Source: Gordius sp. MW1
Lineage: Eukaryota > Nematomorpha > Gordioida > Gordea > Gordiidae
Direction: 5' to 3'
Length of the DNA: 64,000 nt
Assembly (NCBI GenBank): GCA_964036665.1
Contig: OZ038529.1
Location: forward strand, 21,028,060 to 21,092,059
The notes under the pieces were generated by a model, which saw nothing but the letters and a program-made list of their open reading frames with translations, was not told the DNA's origin and did no database searches. Shown here one piece after another: positions 1 through 13,761 of this stretch; positions within the stretch are counted from its first letter, which is position 1; every line of letters starts with the position of its first letter. Position numbers and translations under genes: made by a program.

Positions 1-1349
1 CTCTAGTTAAAATAATCCTCTTTATATTTACAAATATTTTCAACTATCTTTCCGCCTCTCTTATCTATTTTTCATAATTTCACTAGCCGCATAATAAAGT
101 AATATATAGGTTCAATAATGGTCTAATTGATAAAAAAAAATCACAGTAGCGCCTTCAATCCAAGCATATCGGATAACAAACCGATTCTAATGGGTTGTGT
201 ATTCAAGAGGGGTTGCCTAAACTAAATAATATGTACCATATTGATGTGCCCTTATTTTTGCATTTAGCGCGATAAAGAGCGCAGCCGTAGATTAAAATGG
301 AGCATAGATCTGAACACGCACTGATTTAATAACACTTTTAAATCATTTCACTCTCCAACCCTAGCATTTATGATTGAAATAAAATTCGGGGTTCGAATTC
401 AAAAAACCAGCCAGGCACAGTCATGTTAAATCGCTCTATAATGTGGTATTCTAGCAAGGGATCTGTCTGGAGCGATAGTGCACACAGCGCTTCACAAAAA
501 ACTACTCTAATCCTTATTTATTCAGGAGCAGGTTCACAATTCAATTTAGAGCGAGAGATTTTGGAAGGGTTTCGCACATTGCCAGAATGGCTGTTGATAT
601 TTTGTCATTCCCCCCTCCCCCTCCCCAAACCACATTCTCTTTAATATTGCATTGCATTTGGTTATAGACTTTTTTTGCACTAGGTCATACATACGCTTTC
701 TCACGTAACCGCAAAATTTACTTGCAGCCGCGTTACACTAACAAAAGGTGAAAAACGGCATTGACTGACTGATATAATTAAGCTACACTATTTAAAGTGG
801 AAAAAATTACCATTAAAAGTTTCTTATCCCCGTTACCGCAGCTTCTCATTATGTCGAGAAAACAATTAAAACTAATAAAATTAATGCAATTCTTAACTCC
901 CCCCCCCTCCGTTTCCTTATCTTTTGATAAAAGAAAGTAGGCAAACTTTCCCTATCTATCTTCCCACCCCCACGTGTGAGAAATTCTTTGAATCTAAATG
1001 GGGTTCGACGACGCGAAGAGAGGGGGAGATAAGTAAATAGCATCATAAATAAAATTTATAATCGCAAAAAAGTAAATAAGATTAAAAAAAATTATTCTTT
1101 TTTGAAAAGGTTTCCCCGTCCTCACACCCTTGTCCCCGCCCCCGCAAACAAGCTCTCCCCACCTGATTCATTCATAGACCTAGTTGCGTTGTTTGTTTCA
1201 TGAATATCTCCTTTTTATGACTAATAGTCAACTTAAACCAATACTATTCATGTTCACGCGCGCTTTTTAATTACCCTTGCCATGCAGTTTGAATTTTGCA
1301 AAAAGTTTTAAAGCACTGGTCTCTGCAGTCCAAGGCCACCCCCTTCGAC
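1..1349. other. Intergenic DNA upstream of the LRR gene
   Basis: No gene is supported here. The short open frames have no recognisable motif and the composition is AT-rich with C-rich runs near 610, 900 and 1135. The stretch probably holds the promoter and 5' UTR of the LRR gene, but I see no clear TATA or initiator element. Confidence 0.5.
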
Positions 1350-4263
1350 ATGTCGCTTTTCAGTTGCAGTAATGTCCCTAATGTCGCAATTTTAGCTTTA
1401 ACAATGGTTACATTTTGGATGTCGCTGCATGAAAATTTTGTCGCAGCTAATGAAAGGTGCGAACCTTGCGGTTTCAAGGGAGTTTGTGCTTGTTGTAGCC
1501 ACGACTTTGCCGCCAATTTGCCCGAAATCGATTGTCAGGGACGAAATTTAATGGAAATTCCTAGCGGAGCCGGAGAAGGTGGGACAGGTCATTTTTTCGC
1601 TAATTTTTCTCTTGCATTAGCTCGAAAAAAATATACGGATTTTAACGCTGAGAGCAACAGAATTCGGATGATTAGGCTGGGCGATTTTAACGAATTTGCG
1701 GATCTCAGAATCATTCGACTTACTTACAACGATATCACTTACGTAGAACCTGGCAGTTTTGCCACAACCATATTTTTGGACGAACTCGATTTGAGTCATA
1801 ATAAGTTAGGAGGCGTAGGGGCCGAACTGACGGCTCAAACTTTCGACGGGCTAAAATTCTTGAAAAAGCTCATCTTATCACACAATTCTTTGTGCACGCT
1901 GACGGACATTTTAGTAGAGATGCCATTCTTGGAAGAAATTTGGCTGGATCACAATCCACAACTTCTGCATATCGCGGAGCCTTCTTTCAAACACTCAACA
2001 TTTTTAACGCTCATAGACTTGAGCGTCACGCAAATAGGAAGGGACGGGAGCAAATTCTCACCAATTTTAACCGATTTAATTACAAGTAATCTCAAAATCC
2101 TCAACGTCAGTTACGGTTCTTGGCACCGTTCCTTACCAGATTTAAGTAACGTTAGCTCAAGTTTGGAAGTCTTAGATATGAGTGGAAATCCCATTGACTC
2201 GGTAGATTTTCAAAGGGGCATAGGTTTGGGAAAATTTACAACCCTTCGCCAACTCTACATAAGGGATATGGACGTGCTAGAAAGCATACCGCCTAACCTC
2301 ATGAATTCTATGCTAAATTTGGAAACTCTGATCATAAGCGATTGCCCGCGCCTCAAAATGATAGGCTATCAAAATTTGGAAGTCTGGACAAGCGACCCCT
2401 TGTACAGGGTTGAGGAGATGGTAGTTAGAAATACATCGATTCTCACGCTGGAAAATAATAGCTTACCATTCGCTTACGCTAAGCATGCCGATCTCGGGCA
2501 AAATCCCTGGTTATGTGATTGCAACCTTAGATGGATGCTGGGCCTTAGAAATGTTGCAAACGAAATCGCCATCCATATGAGGTATACCATTTTAGCCACT
2601 TGAAACCTGATTCAAATTAATTATAAATCTAATGTTAGTGAATGCACCTTTTTAAAAAGCCAGGCTTAGTTAAATTAAGGCTATTTACATTTCATATCCA
2701 AATAACATATTCAATTTTCGCTACATTAAGCTTTTTGGCTAACTTTACCAAGTATAAGATTAGAATCTTCTAAAAAGAATTTTGGAGAAGTACATTTAGG
2801 AAGACCATGTAAGTGTTCTTATGAAAAACACACAACAAGACTCCGTAACTTTCATTTACCCTAAACTATGTTAAAATAAAATTATACTGAACCGCCAAAA
2901 AATTAAAATTTTGGATTATATATATCACAAAGGTCAAATTTTTTAGGCCATCCGATATTGCTTGAAAATATTTTACTTATTTTTTCCCACTCAATTCCGC
3001 CTATCTGCCTTCACGCCCCGGCCTACCTTAAAACTTTTTTTTTTGTGTGAAATGCCTGGCCTGGCCCGCCTTAATTAAAAAATCGCCGGAAATTTTATGA
3101 AATCAAAACCAAGATTGTCTAAATTAGTATTTTAAAAAACTTTTGATTTCTCAAAAATCATAAGTACATATCGGGTGACAAACAATACATCCTTTCATTA
3201 AACGTGTGGTCTCCAGTTCAAAACTGAACTGTTGAGTATTTTAGAGTTTTTTTTCTAGGTTTATTTTGACTCACCCAATTTTTACTATAAATCATGTTAT
3301 TTGACATTGGGTTGTCATGCATTTTTTAGATAAGTAATGTCTGTGACAAATTTCTAATTATTATGGCATCAGCATCATAATAAATTTATTAATTCGGGCC
3401 AAAATTGTTATTAATGAATATGGGTTAATAGATCAAGTAACTTGTTTTCCAGGGAATCTATGTTTTACTTGAGACCTTTAGTATCGCGACATTAGAATAA
3501 TGTTTTAAGCGAAGTCCTCGCAACATGTCATCTTGAAAAAGTCAGCTTGAAACTATGAACAAATAACATAATTGTGAAAAATTCTTATACAGTCAAAACT
3601 TCTTAATCGCAAATCGGATTATCGGGAAATCTTTTAATCGCGAAGTTAAACGCCATTTTGTTTTTTTTAAACGATAATATTAACAAAAACATCGTATATT
3701 GACAAATCGCTTATATCGGATATTCACAAACATTTTCGAGTTCTAAAATTAACCAGATAATTATATAAAATATCGTTTTATGCAAAGCGTAAGAAATGAA
3801 TATTTTATATAATGTACATATACTTTTATATCCATCGTTTAATCGCTAAATATTGGTTAATCGCGAGAAAAAATCAGGCCTAAGACTTTGCAATTAAACG
3901 GTTTTGACTGTATTAGATAAATCCTATGCACTTATATGTTTACTTTATTTATGTAGATGCCAGAACCCAGAAAACTTGCGAAGTGCTTTAATAATGACCC
4001 TACACGACCTTAATTTAACCTGCCCGGTCAATCCAATCACTAGTCAACGCTCTTTGACAACCGTCAAAGTTTTGGTTTTTGTTACAATATTTGCCCTCCT
4101 TGCATTCACAATCTACACCGGTTTTGTCATATTTAGAAAGATTAGTTTGAGATACAGAAAGCCATCCTTCAGTCATCCACTTATAGAAGATGCGTCACCA
4201 TATGAAAAAGATCCATTTTTGGAATTTGAAAAAATTCTGAAAAATTCTAGCCAAAAAATATAA
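1350..4263 (+). CDS. Leucine-rich-repeat single-pass membrane protein, two exons
   Basis: CDS join(1350-2581, 3957-4263), 512 residues. The ATG at 1350 opens a hydrophobic leader (about residues 10-28) that can act as a signal peptide. A Cys cluster (CEPC, CACC, DC) at about 37-62 looks like an LRR N-cap. Residues of about 70-385 hold repeats of the L..L.LS.N type (for example LDELDLSHNKL and LEVLDMSGNPI). The C-cap starts NPWLCDCNLRWM and is completed only after splicing (HMR then CQNPENLR, with TC as the last Cys), which proves the join. The donor AG|GTATAC at 2582 and the acceptor TATGTAG before 3957 keep phase. A membrane helix lies at about 447-470 (VLVFVTIFALLAFTIY), then a tail of about 40 residues ending in SSQKI. 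The layout fits adhesion or receptor LRR proteins; there is no TIR or kinase domain. I do not recognise the orthologue. Confidence 0.85.
3590..3910. mobile_element. TA-flanked MITE in the LRR gene intron (Tc1/pogo-like)
   Basis: The ends are inverted (CAGTCAAAACT at 3590 and GGTTTTGACTG ending at 3910) and each is flanked by TA. Inner parts also mirror each other, with repeated TTAATCGC and ATCGC words. No transposase is encoded. TA duplication and CAGT-type ends are usual for Tc1/mariner/pogo non-autonomous copies. It ends only 46 bp before exon 2 of the LRR gene. Confidence 0.7.
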
Positions 4264-4466
4264 ATTATTTTTACAAATTAGATTTGTCAGTCTAGGTGTG
4301 TTATTCGCAATTAAAAATCATCGATGAATCTTTAGCTATAAGTTAAATGTCTTTTATATTTTTGTATAGATCAAAAGAATTATTATCGAACCATGAAATA
4401 ATATGTGTGTTTTATCTTCTGTAATAATAACGTTTAATTTAAGTTATAAACTCATAAGCTCTAAAA

Positions 4467-4472
4467 AATAAA
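4467..4472 (+). terminator. Poly-A signal of the LRR gene
   Basis: AATAAA lies about 200 nt after the LRR stop codon in an AT-rich 3' region. It is the first perfect hexamer that I noticed downstream. Confidence 0.45.
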
Positions 4473-5144
4473 TTATTATACATCACTATCGCAAACATAT
4501 GCCTTAAAATTGCATGGCAAAATGCAAAATTTTCCTGCCAAAATTGATGGATATTTGATATAACTTAACAATAGTATTTATTGAAATTTTTCTACATTTT
4601 TTGGCCCATCTTTAAAACCCAGCCATTAATATGGCCCTAAAGTTAGCAAACAGCATTTCCAGAGCTTTAATATTGAAGCTTTGATCCAAAAGGCTTATTC
4701 AATTTAAAAAATATATTTGGTTAATCTCAAATATAACATAACTTTAAATAAATTACTTGTGATGTTATTGTATGTCTTACACTTTGAGAAGCATAAAAGG
4801 TAAAATAAAATGATCTCACGTCCCTTTAAATAAAGCATAGGGGCCAAGCATTAGCCAGTCATAATTATATTTAAAGGTCTATAAACCGCTTTCTATGTGT
4901 ATCTAAGTTTCATTTAATCATGGAAAAATTTTAATTTTTTTCATGGAATAGAAAATTTTACTTGTAACAACTCCAATGAATCACTCACTTTTGTCTCATA
5001 ATGTCCCCACCCATCAACGCTCAACATTCTACTATTTATATATATAAATGTAAGTTGTTTGAACAAAATAGTCAGATTCGTATAAAGTTAAACTTTTATA
5101 AGTCTTAAGACTTTAAATTAGTTATTTTTATTAATACACTTTAA
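4473..5144. other. AT-rich intergenic DNA
   Basis: I see no gene or clear repeat between the LRR gene and the LINE remnant. Confidence 0.5.
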
Positions 5145-7612
5145 AGCTAATATTGGGGCGAACTTCAACGCCCACTTAGGAAAAGATCGCCTGGGGTATG
5201 AGCAAAATCATGAAGGCTATGGTGGAAGTCTGAACTCTGAAGGACAAAAAAGGGGCATACCAAGCATACGAATGGCGGTCGAAACACCCATTTTAATAAC
5301 GCGAAAATCCTATTGTGACTTATAGAAGTGGGAAGCATTTTATTTAAATTAACTATCTGCTCATACGGCGAAAGGACTTATGGAGTATCAAGAGTTGCAA
5401 AGTAATACCGAGAAAAAAAATCCCCAAGCAACATCGTCCACTTGTAATGGATCTTAAAAAAAATTTTCCTTGAAAGAAGAAGGGCTTATGAACCTCTTTG
5501 ATACAAGCTAAAAAATATGTCGACGAACGATAAATATCATGAAAAAGCCTCCTCACTTTTGGGTGCAGTTGCAAAGGAACGTAGACGAAAAATTTCGACG
5601 TTAATTAAGGACATAAAGGAAACAGCAACTCCGATTCTAGGACAGACCAAAGGAGGCAAAGCTGTAAATAGGGAACTATGATGGTGTGATCAATCGTTGT
5701 AGATTTCATTGAAAGAAAGAATCTATATAGACGGTGGCATAATTAAAAACGTCTGAGAATTCTCAAGGTGGCAAAGAGAGCTGCGAAAAAGGCCGTTGCA
5801 ATACAGAAGAATGCCGTGTACACCGAGATAACAAGCAAATTGGATAATAAAGGTGGCGACAGGCTTATGTACAAATTAGCCAACACAAGGGAGAAGGTAA
5901 GTCTCGAGAGTCCTTCAAATAGTTCTAAACGAGAATGGTCAAACCTTATTCAAGCGGAAGGAAGTAATCAAAAGGTGGAAGGATAAAGAACTTATGAATA
6001 ATGCTTGCTGATATTGAGCCAAACATGGTTGATCTCTTTCAGAAGGATGAAGTTAGAAAACAAATGAACACGATGTAAAAAGGAAAAGCTAATGGTCCAG
6101 ATGGAATTCCTATGGAAGTGTGGGTTGGATGCCGAGAAGAAGGAATAACGACCAAGGCGAATTTCTTTAACAAGATATTGGTAGAAGAGCGAATTCCTAA
6201 TCAATGAAGAGCAAGTTCGATTATACCCTTATTCAAAAATAAAAGAGACCCTCAGAAGTGTAGAAATTACAGAGATATCAAGCTAGCTTACCGTTCTCTC
6301 AAGCGTTTGGAAAGGATATTAGTAACAAGGCTTATCGGCTAACTAATTCGGATCTGTGGTCGGCAAATTCACAATCGACTCAATCTTCGCACTTAGACAA
6401 AAAATGGATAAATATGGGGAAAAGAGAAGAGGCCCATATGGTTTTTATCGACTTGAATGCATATGACATGGTCCCTCTCGATATAACATGGTGGTGCTTG
6501 AGAATACAAAATATTCCTGGGTCATAAAAAATATTTGTGAAGGCTCAAATTTGTGCGTTAGGACGGAAGTTAGAGACTCTAGACCTTTTCGGGTTACAAT
6601 TGGATTACATTGATGCTGTAAAAACGGCTGGGTTTTGGTTAATAGACCTTTGGTTTTAGTCGACTAAACATAAACAGACCAAAAGTATGACAAAAAACCC
6701 TTGGTCTGTTTATGTTACTAAGAAACTTTTAGTCGACCAAAACCAAAGATCGACCAAACAAAACCCAGCGTTTTTACAACACTAGATAGTAACTTTTTAT
6801 AACATAAAAATAGAAACGATAACTAGAGACATTCAAAAGCCCTCTCCTTGGTGTATGCTATATGCCGAGGATATAGTACTATTCGAAGAAAAGAGGAGAA
6901 AGTTTTGCAAGCGATCTGGATGTGGTACGATCGAAAAGCCGTATACATGGAGAATAACGTTACAGGCACCCCATCGCGATGACCCTCTAAAGTACTCAAA
7001 AGTAGAGAGGTTTACCTCGGCTTGATGTTAACATCATGAGAGAGGTTGCGCAACAGAAGTCAATCCTCGGATTCATAAAGGATGGCTTAAATGGCGATGT
7101 ATACCCGGTGTGTGCGACAAGAAAATGCCATATGGTTGAAAAGCAAAGCTTAAAAATATATCGTAAGACAGATGTTACTTTATGGAAGTGAAATATTGTC
7201 ACTAAACACCACGGTAAAAAGCCATTACAAGCCACGGAGGTGGGAATGATACGGGGTGGAGCTTGTGGTATACTAAGCTCGACCATATGACGAATGAATT
7301 TCTCATGATAAATATCAGTATTCAACCTATGGCGGACTTGATTACCGTAAATCGGTTAAGATAGAATGGGCATCATATACTAACAAAGGAGACAAATGAT
7401 GTAAATCGAAAAGAACTGGACATGGAGGTACCGGGAAAGATAGGAAGAGGACGACCTCGTGTCACGTGGAAAAAGCAATTGGACTTAATCAAGACATGGC
7501 AATTACTAGATCAAGATAAAAGACACTCATCAAAACAAAACCCACCTCTGTGCGACCAAATACTTGATAAAGAAGAATCGAGGATACTATGACCTGCTAC
7601 ACTAGCAAGAAA
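5145..7612 (+). pseudogene. Decayed non-LTR retrotransposon (RTE-like endonuclease/reverse transcriptase)
   Basis: Pieces of one LINE ORF occur in order on the plus strand, broken by stops and frameshifts. An endonuclease piece near 5155 reads NFNAHLGKDRLGYE (family motif DFNAHVG). A linker near 5800-5990 carries VYTEITSKLD. Reverse-transcriptase block 1 near 6085 reads KANGPDGIPMEVW, followed by IPLFKNKRDPQKCRNYRDIKL near 6218-6280. The active-site block near 6850 reads MLYAEDIVLF, so the usual YADD is altered. A C-terminal GRGRPRVTWKKQ occurs near 7445. These motifs fit RTE-type elements; the clade is recalled, not tested. A MITE at 6614-6784 splits the RT region. The copy cannot be active. 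Confidence 0.8.
6614..6784. mobile_element. Palindromic MITE, family 1, inside the LINE
   Basis: The ends are inverted: GTAAAAACGGCTGGGTTTTG at the left and its mirror (CAAAACCCAGCGTTTTTACAA) at the right. Between them are mirrored ...TTTTAGTCGACTAAA... and ...TTTTAGTCGACCAAAA... blocks. No coding capacity. Related copies or fragments lie at 11405, 19283, 28552, 31683 and 33434. Confidence 0.75.
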
Positions 7613-10600
7613 AAGACAATAAAAACTTATTAATATTTTTCAATATGATCAGACACAAAATCAATTTTTACTAATCTTTTTGATAAGCAATCAATATAAA
7701 TCAACCACAGACATATTTATTTATTAACCAAAGTTGTAATTATTCGTTTAATCAGAACATGGGGCACTCATGTTTAGTAAGTGGCATGAAAAATTTAAAG
7801 GCTCCGAAAAGAATGTGTGAATGTTTTCAAGCAGATATTTTAGGGGAATAAAATGGAACGTTTTTTGTATTATAAATTAGTTAAGATTAAACATTTATTT
7901 TCACATTTAATTTTTTCAATATGATCTGGTTTCCAGAATTGACTTTCTCTCTCAAACTATAGGTTGAAAACACAAAACATGTACAGATATTTGTTAATAT
8001 TATTATGCTTCATGTTGCTTAAGCGAGCCACAAACCTTGTCATGGTGGATAAGCTTATGCTCGTGTTTTAAAAAGTTATACCTTTAGTAACTAATTACCT
8101 TGCGTTAATTAAGGGGTCATCTGAGTAAGGTTCTGCAGGCGCGTAGACGGGGGGGGGCGGAGAGTGGGACTTTTCTTTCCCCTCGACCAGAATTTGAAAA
8201 TGATTAATAAAATTAGATTAAATGGGTTAAAATATTATAGTTTAGTTGCATAAAAGATTTTAAGACACAAGCTTGGAAACATAATATATACATTCAATTT
8301 TTTATATTTAATTTTCTACTAAATGCATTGTAAAATTTTCGAATATGATTGTGAAAATTGCTATGAAAAAAAAATTGATTGAACATTTTTTTCACGTAAA
8401 AACATTAGACCTGCTCATTTTAGGAAGTGACCAAGGAAACGATTATGTTTAATATAATAATTAATTTCTTATATATTCAAATGTAATAAATATTATGGTT
8501 TGTGTTTTAAGTTATTACTTTTGCATATATAGATAAAACCTATGCATATCCAAACTTAATTAAAAACTCTCTGAGCCTTTATATAGGAATTAGGAATAAT
8601 GTTTTAAAAAACTAGCCTTATTTAACAATACGATTTCGATTAAGACAAAATAAATTCATCAGTAATTTGAAATAAAATGAAAATAAGATAATCAAATTCT
8701 ATCAAACCAATTTCCATTAGGCTTGGAAAGCCGTGATATCCAAATTCACATTATCCAATTAGCCAACATGTGTATTACAACAAACAGCATGTCAACCAAG
8801 CTAGGGCGTTCCCATTAAGCGACACGCGCGATGATCTCCTACAATGTGTGAGAAATAAAAAAAAGGTTTTAGCTACCAAACGGAATTGGTTAAAACATTA
8901 ATTTGGGTATTGTAATTTGACAAGCAATTGCCTTGGCTTTAGAATGATTTAGAATAATACATAAAGAAAGAAATTGGGAATAAGTGATGGAAGAAAAAAT
9001 GTATAAGTAAAATCATATATTGATTTTAAGATTAATGGTTAAACAATTTAATATTGAAACTATATCTAAATTATTAATTTTCATATTAAAGATTGTTTTA
9101 AAAGATTTGAAAGGGCATTTTAGCATGTTTAAGAAACGATAACTTCTATTCCTGGTTGAATGTATTTTGACCCAAGGTAATTCACTGTACTCATTTTATG
9201 TTTTTTCCAATTTTAAACCCCAAATAAAATAATATGTTAAGGAAATTAGACAAATTGATTGCATATGAATATTGAGTTTGTTGTAAGGTAGTCAGCTTAT
9301 TCATTGTATAAACGTCTTTGCTAGATGCTGCTAATATTTATATTCTATCCTTTTTATATCAATTTTAAGCTAACAATGAGAAACAAGAATGCAAATTTTT
9401 ATATAGGACAGCGTTTTATTAACTCCAATTATTTGAACTACAACTGCCTCCATTGTCAGCCACATATATATGCACTTTAAACTAGTTAATAACATTTATT
9501 ATTATCCAAATTTTTTTTCTAAAAAGCTCTTTGCTTTATTCAAGATAATAATTAAATTATGTTGCTTATTACTTTCATAATTCTAATCTTATATCATCTA
9601 ATATTTAAATGACAATTTAACCGTTTTTATGTACCGAAATGTGGGATAAGGCAAACAATGATAAGAGTTCATATGATTGTATTCAACATTAGGAAATAAC
9701 GGTAAAAAATCATATAACTTATAACTATCTGTATCTGAGTTTAATTTATATTTTTATTTTATACAAAGTAAATAACTTTAATAGATTAAAATTGTATATT
9801 GTAAATTAAGGTTTGTTAGCACTTACCAAATTTTAAATTTGTGGCATGTTTATTTTGAATTTATATTATTTAATCAGTCCACTTTAACAAAGGCTATTTT
9901 TAACACCTCTTATTTAGAATATCTTTGTTAATCTGTTGCTTATGCTGCATTGAAATAAGTTTATTGTAGAATTTGAATCATTGTTTTCATCCCTGAGTAA
10001 AATGCTAAATATTTATTATATTATGATTATTATATCTTAGAAATTACTTTGGCTATATGATTTTTAAAACTAATATTAAAATTTTTTGTTAGTGTTCCTT
10101 GAATAAATTAATATTATTTATTAATTTTTATTCAACCTTTTTTTCTATTCATTCCTCTTAAAATATAAATTTACATATATTTAACTTTGTTATGCAACCC
10201 TAAAATTAATTTAACATTAATCAACCTTTCCTTTCAACTAAGGGGAAACATTTTTGTAAACAGTTGTTAGAATTTCCTTTATCATGGCACTAATCAAATA
10301 AAACTAAATATTCTATTCTTTTATAAAAACTTTATAAACCTAACATGCATAATTACTTGGCTGCAATTTCAATTGCTTTCAACAACTTTTTTTTAAATTA
10401 TTTGAGAGCGTGATCAGCTTTCATTCCAATGTGTTACCTACTTTTAATTGTAATTATTTACAATCATAGCCTAAAGAGTGTGTTTAAAAGATGGAATATT
10501 GAAAAGTTTAATATATATATATAATCAATTAATAGTTTTTCCTGTAGTCCTCAGCAATATGATTAAACAGTATTTATCATTTATCTATGTTATATCCATT

Positions 10601-10950
10601 TTCATATTGTCTAATTAATTTCTACACAATTTATAAGTTTACATGGTTATATAGTTTTGTTATTGGTTATTGCATTATTCGAAATATAAATGTTAACCCC
10701 GAGTTTTATAACGGGTGCAAATGATGAACCAAATGTATAGTGCAAGTTGATAAGCCAAATAAAGAATGGCAAAGAAAAGGTGCCTTCTTCTAAGTGTAAA
10801 CATCATATTTAGTACTTCAAAATGAATGTAGCCAAAGCCCCCCCCCCCAATCATAAAATTTTAAAATACTCATATATAAATTGGATTAAAAAATGGTGAA
10901 ATTTCAAAATTCTCAATTTTAGTTTAAACAGTCAAGTCCATGGCTCCCCA
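7613..10950. other. AT-rich gene desert
   Basis: No open frame with codon-like structure and no recognised domain on either strand. A G-rich stretch near 8110-8165 (GGCGCGTAGACGGGGG) may be a worn end of MITE family 2. The rest is simple AT-rich sequence. Confidence 0.5.
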
Positions 10951-13270
10951 TCACTTCTATGGTGATGTGTGTCCTTGCAGTTGAGTGAGATCTTATCTCT
11001 CGCGACACACGCGCGTTATTGTCTAGCTCTGAGATTTAACTCTCTCGTCCCACAATGTTACAGAGGAATTAATGGTGGCGATAATGATAATAATCAGCCG
11101 TCCGTCCCTCCATTATACTTGTCCTTTGCTCCTTACCCCCCCCCCCCCCCAACCTCTAGCCGACACATTAAATCTACTTAGGCACATTATGGCTTATGAA
11201 TAAGCTTCATTAATAAGAATTTTATTCCTGGCTCATGCTAGAGAGAGGATTTTTAATCAATACTTTGTCGTAGTGTGAGTGGAATGGGACCAATACGATT
11301 TTTAATGAAAATTTGTTATCTAAGAGCTTATGTGGTCGTTTTTTTTATTAGGCAACGACTGAAGCGATGCGAATATGTGAAGTTAGTGTGTCTTAGTTGA
11401 ATCAAGGGTCGACCAAACAAAACTCAGTTCTTTAATTACAACACTCGTGTGATATGTGAGAGACGGAGAAGAATAAATTACAATTTTCGAAATATCGGTA
11501 TTTTAAAACGACTTATCCAATGATTTAAAATATTTTACCAGGGTGTAAATAATTGGAAGGGTACTACAAAGATATGTAGTAATGATTTAGAGAGGGGCAA
11601 GATGGGATGAATTTGTGAAATTTGTAATCTTAATTTAGTTAATTACATATTTATACGTATAAAGATTTGAATTTAAATGGAGGGGGGGGGATTTGTTCCT
11701 CTGATGCCCCCCCCCGCCCCCTAATTACAATTTACCATCGATATCACTTTTTTGTTAAATGATGTTTTGAAAAATGTCCATATTTATTCTCAACCAATAT
11801 TGTTTTAGGTATGAATGTAACGTGTAATTTTTATTTTAAATCCTCGACCGAGGTAGGGTTGACTTATTCCACCGCCTCAGTCAGCAAATTAAGATAGCGT
11901 TTTATCATTAAACTGCTACAGTTTGCCCTTTAGTATGGTGCCGGGTTCAGGATTTACCACTCCTTTTTTAATGCAACTTTTTATAAAAAAAGATAGATAA
12001 CCTCTTATAAATTTCCCTCATTCTCGTAATTTTACTAAGAATAAGTGATCGCGATTTATGATAAAATTTTGAAAATTAACATTGCCGTGTTTATAATTTC
12101 TAAAATGCTTCCACTCTAAAGTACTGTGCTTGTCGAAAGGACCTTAAAATTTTGTTAGTTCCTCAAATATAAAAATCCTAATTATTAACTATTAATTGCT
12201 CTTAATATGAATTTTTCCCCCGTATATTTCAAGCTCGCGCCTTCTCAAAAAGCCTTAATCTCTCAATTCTATTATTTATTAATAAGCCCCTCCTGGTTGT
12301 TCCCTCTAATCCTCATCTTCCTTAGATTTAGTGTAATTACCTCCTAAGAGGGTTATAATATAATATGTTTTTCTTTCTACTAAAAGCATGTTCCCTTTAA
12401 TCCTATCCCTAATTTGCAGCGAGTCTACCTTGGCCTACATGCGGCAAATTTGTACCGAACAGGTTGAACTATGGCGCTTCATTGTGATAATTGATATCTT
12501 GGAAAATGGGATTTTGTGAAATTTAGTTAGGTTTCCCCTGTCTTGAGCGCTGGCAAATAGGGTTTTATTTATGATTAAGGGGGCTGCAGAATATGATTTT
12601 TTATTAGCTTTTCGACCCTGGGTTTAAGGGGGCACGTGCCCCACCATGTCTCCTCCTTAGCTGTTTGATGTTCCGAGTTCCAGTGTCCATCTCAGCCTAG
12701 CGATGCGAAGATTTGACATCCAACAATTTAACAATACCTGGTCGACATTCTCCTTTTGATGAGTGATAATTTGGATTTTCTTAATTTAGCATCAAAACCT
12801 CTAGGACCAATGGCCTAGAAATGCCGTATTTGGACAATTCCGTGACAAATCAAAACGTTTTCGACCGACTATCTCAGATTGAGCTAATTTTTTGTGAGGA
12901 TGTAGATCTCATATGAAATAACAAATTCTGAAAATTTCAGCTATTTTGGGCTAATACTTTTTGAGTTATGGACGCTAAAATTGCTAAAATCACGCTTGGG
13001 CGTGTTTTACAAATTTCACTATTTTTGACATATCTTCAATAGTATTCTTGATAGCTTCGTACATTTTGCTGTATTTTAATCCTAAATTATCTATCAAAAA
13101 ATTGAACAAAATGTTTTTTGGTCAAATTTGTGGAAAACGAAAAAAAACACTTTTCCCATTATCTATTATCACCAATTTTACTATGGGGACTCCTTTGTGC
13201 CCATTTATCAAATTTCAATTGTAAAAAGTTTGGGGTCGGCTATGAGTTGGTTGAGAAATAGAAAATTCAC
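10951..13270. other. Non-coding DNA with C/G homopolymer tracts and a MITE fragment
   Basis: A run of about 14 C near 11138 and G/C runs near 11680-11715 stand out. A fragment of MITE family 1 lies at 11405-11447 (GTCGACCAAACAAAACTCAG ... ACAACACT). No gene is supported. Confidence 0.45.
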
Positions 13271-13281
13271 GAATAAATTAA

Positions 13282-13513
13282 ATTTAAATGTAAAAAAGGG
13301 GAAAAATTGGTTTTGGTTGCCCTGTTCTGTCCTGTCCAACTTGTGATTCTTGTTTTGTTAGGAATGCACTTTTCAAAATTAGTAAATGCAAATTTCTTTA
13401 CGCCAAGTAATTTAAATGAATTTTGAAAAGTGCATTCCAAACAATACAAAAACTGCAAGTTGGACACGACAGAACAGGACGGCAAAAACCAATTTTTCCC
13501 CTTTTTTAATTTG
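13282..13513. mobile_element. Palindromic MITE with GTTCTGTCCTGTCCAACTTG arms
   Basis: The left arm (from about 13289) carries AAAAAAGGGGAAAAATTGG, CCTGTTCTGTCCTGTCCAACTTG and GGAATGCACTTTTCAAAATT. The right arm carries the reverse complements in reverse order up to about 13513. Arms of about 90 bp flank a short loop near 13378-13415. No coding capacity. The word TCCTGTCCAACTTG recurs in the repeat near 18672. Confidence 0.7.
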
Positions 13514-13761
13514 GGCCGGGGCTTCCCCTTTTTCACCTTTAGATTTATTCAATCTTTAAATTTTGTGGGCCAGTTTTTGTTTCTAAATACTTTTTCTCGA
13601 ACAACACACTCGTTTGGGTAAATCTTGCGACATATCACAAACGTACATGGATCCATTATTGATTGTTGTTTCAACCATGTTTTGCCATATCTCCTGCCTT
13701 TGAGTGAGCGGAATGGAAGGCACCGCTGTGGGCGTTTTGTTGCTCTCGACCACCGTACCAA

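Noticed and set aside
10969-11181. 70-residue plus-strand frame ending in a poly-Pro run
   Set aside because: The proline run is a poly-C tract; no other support.
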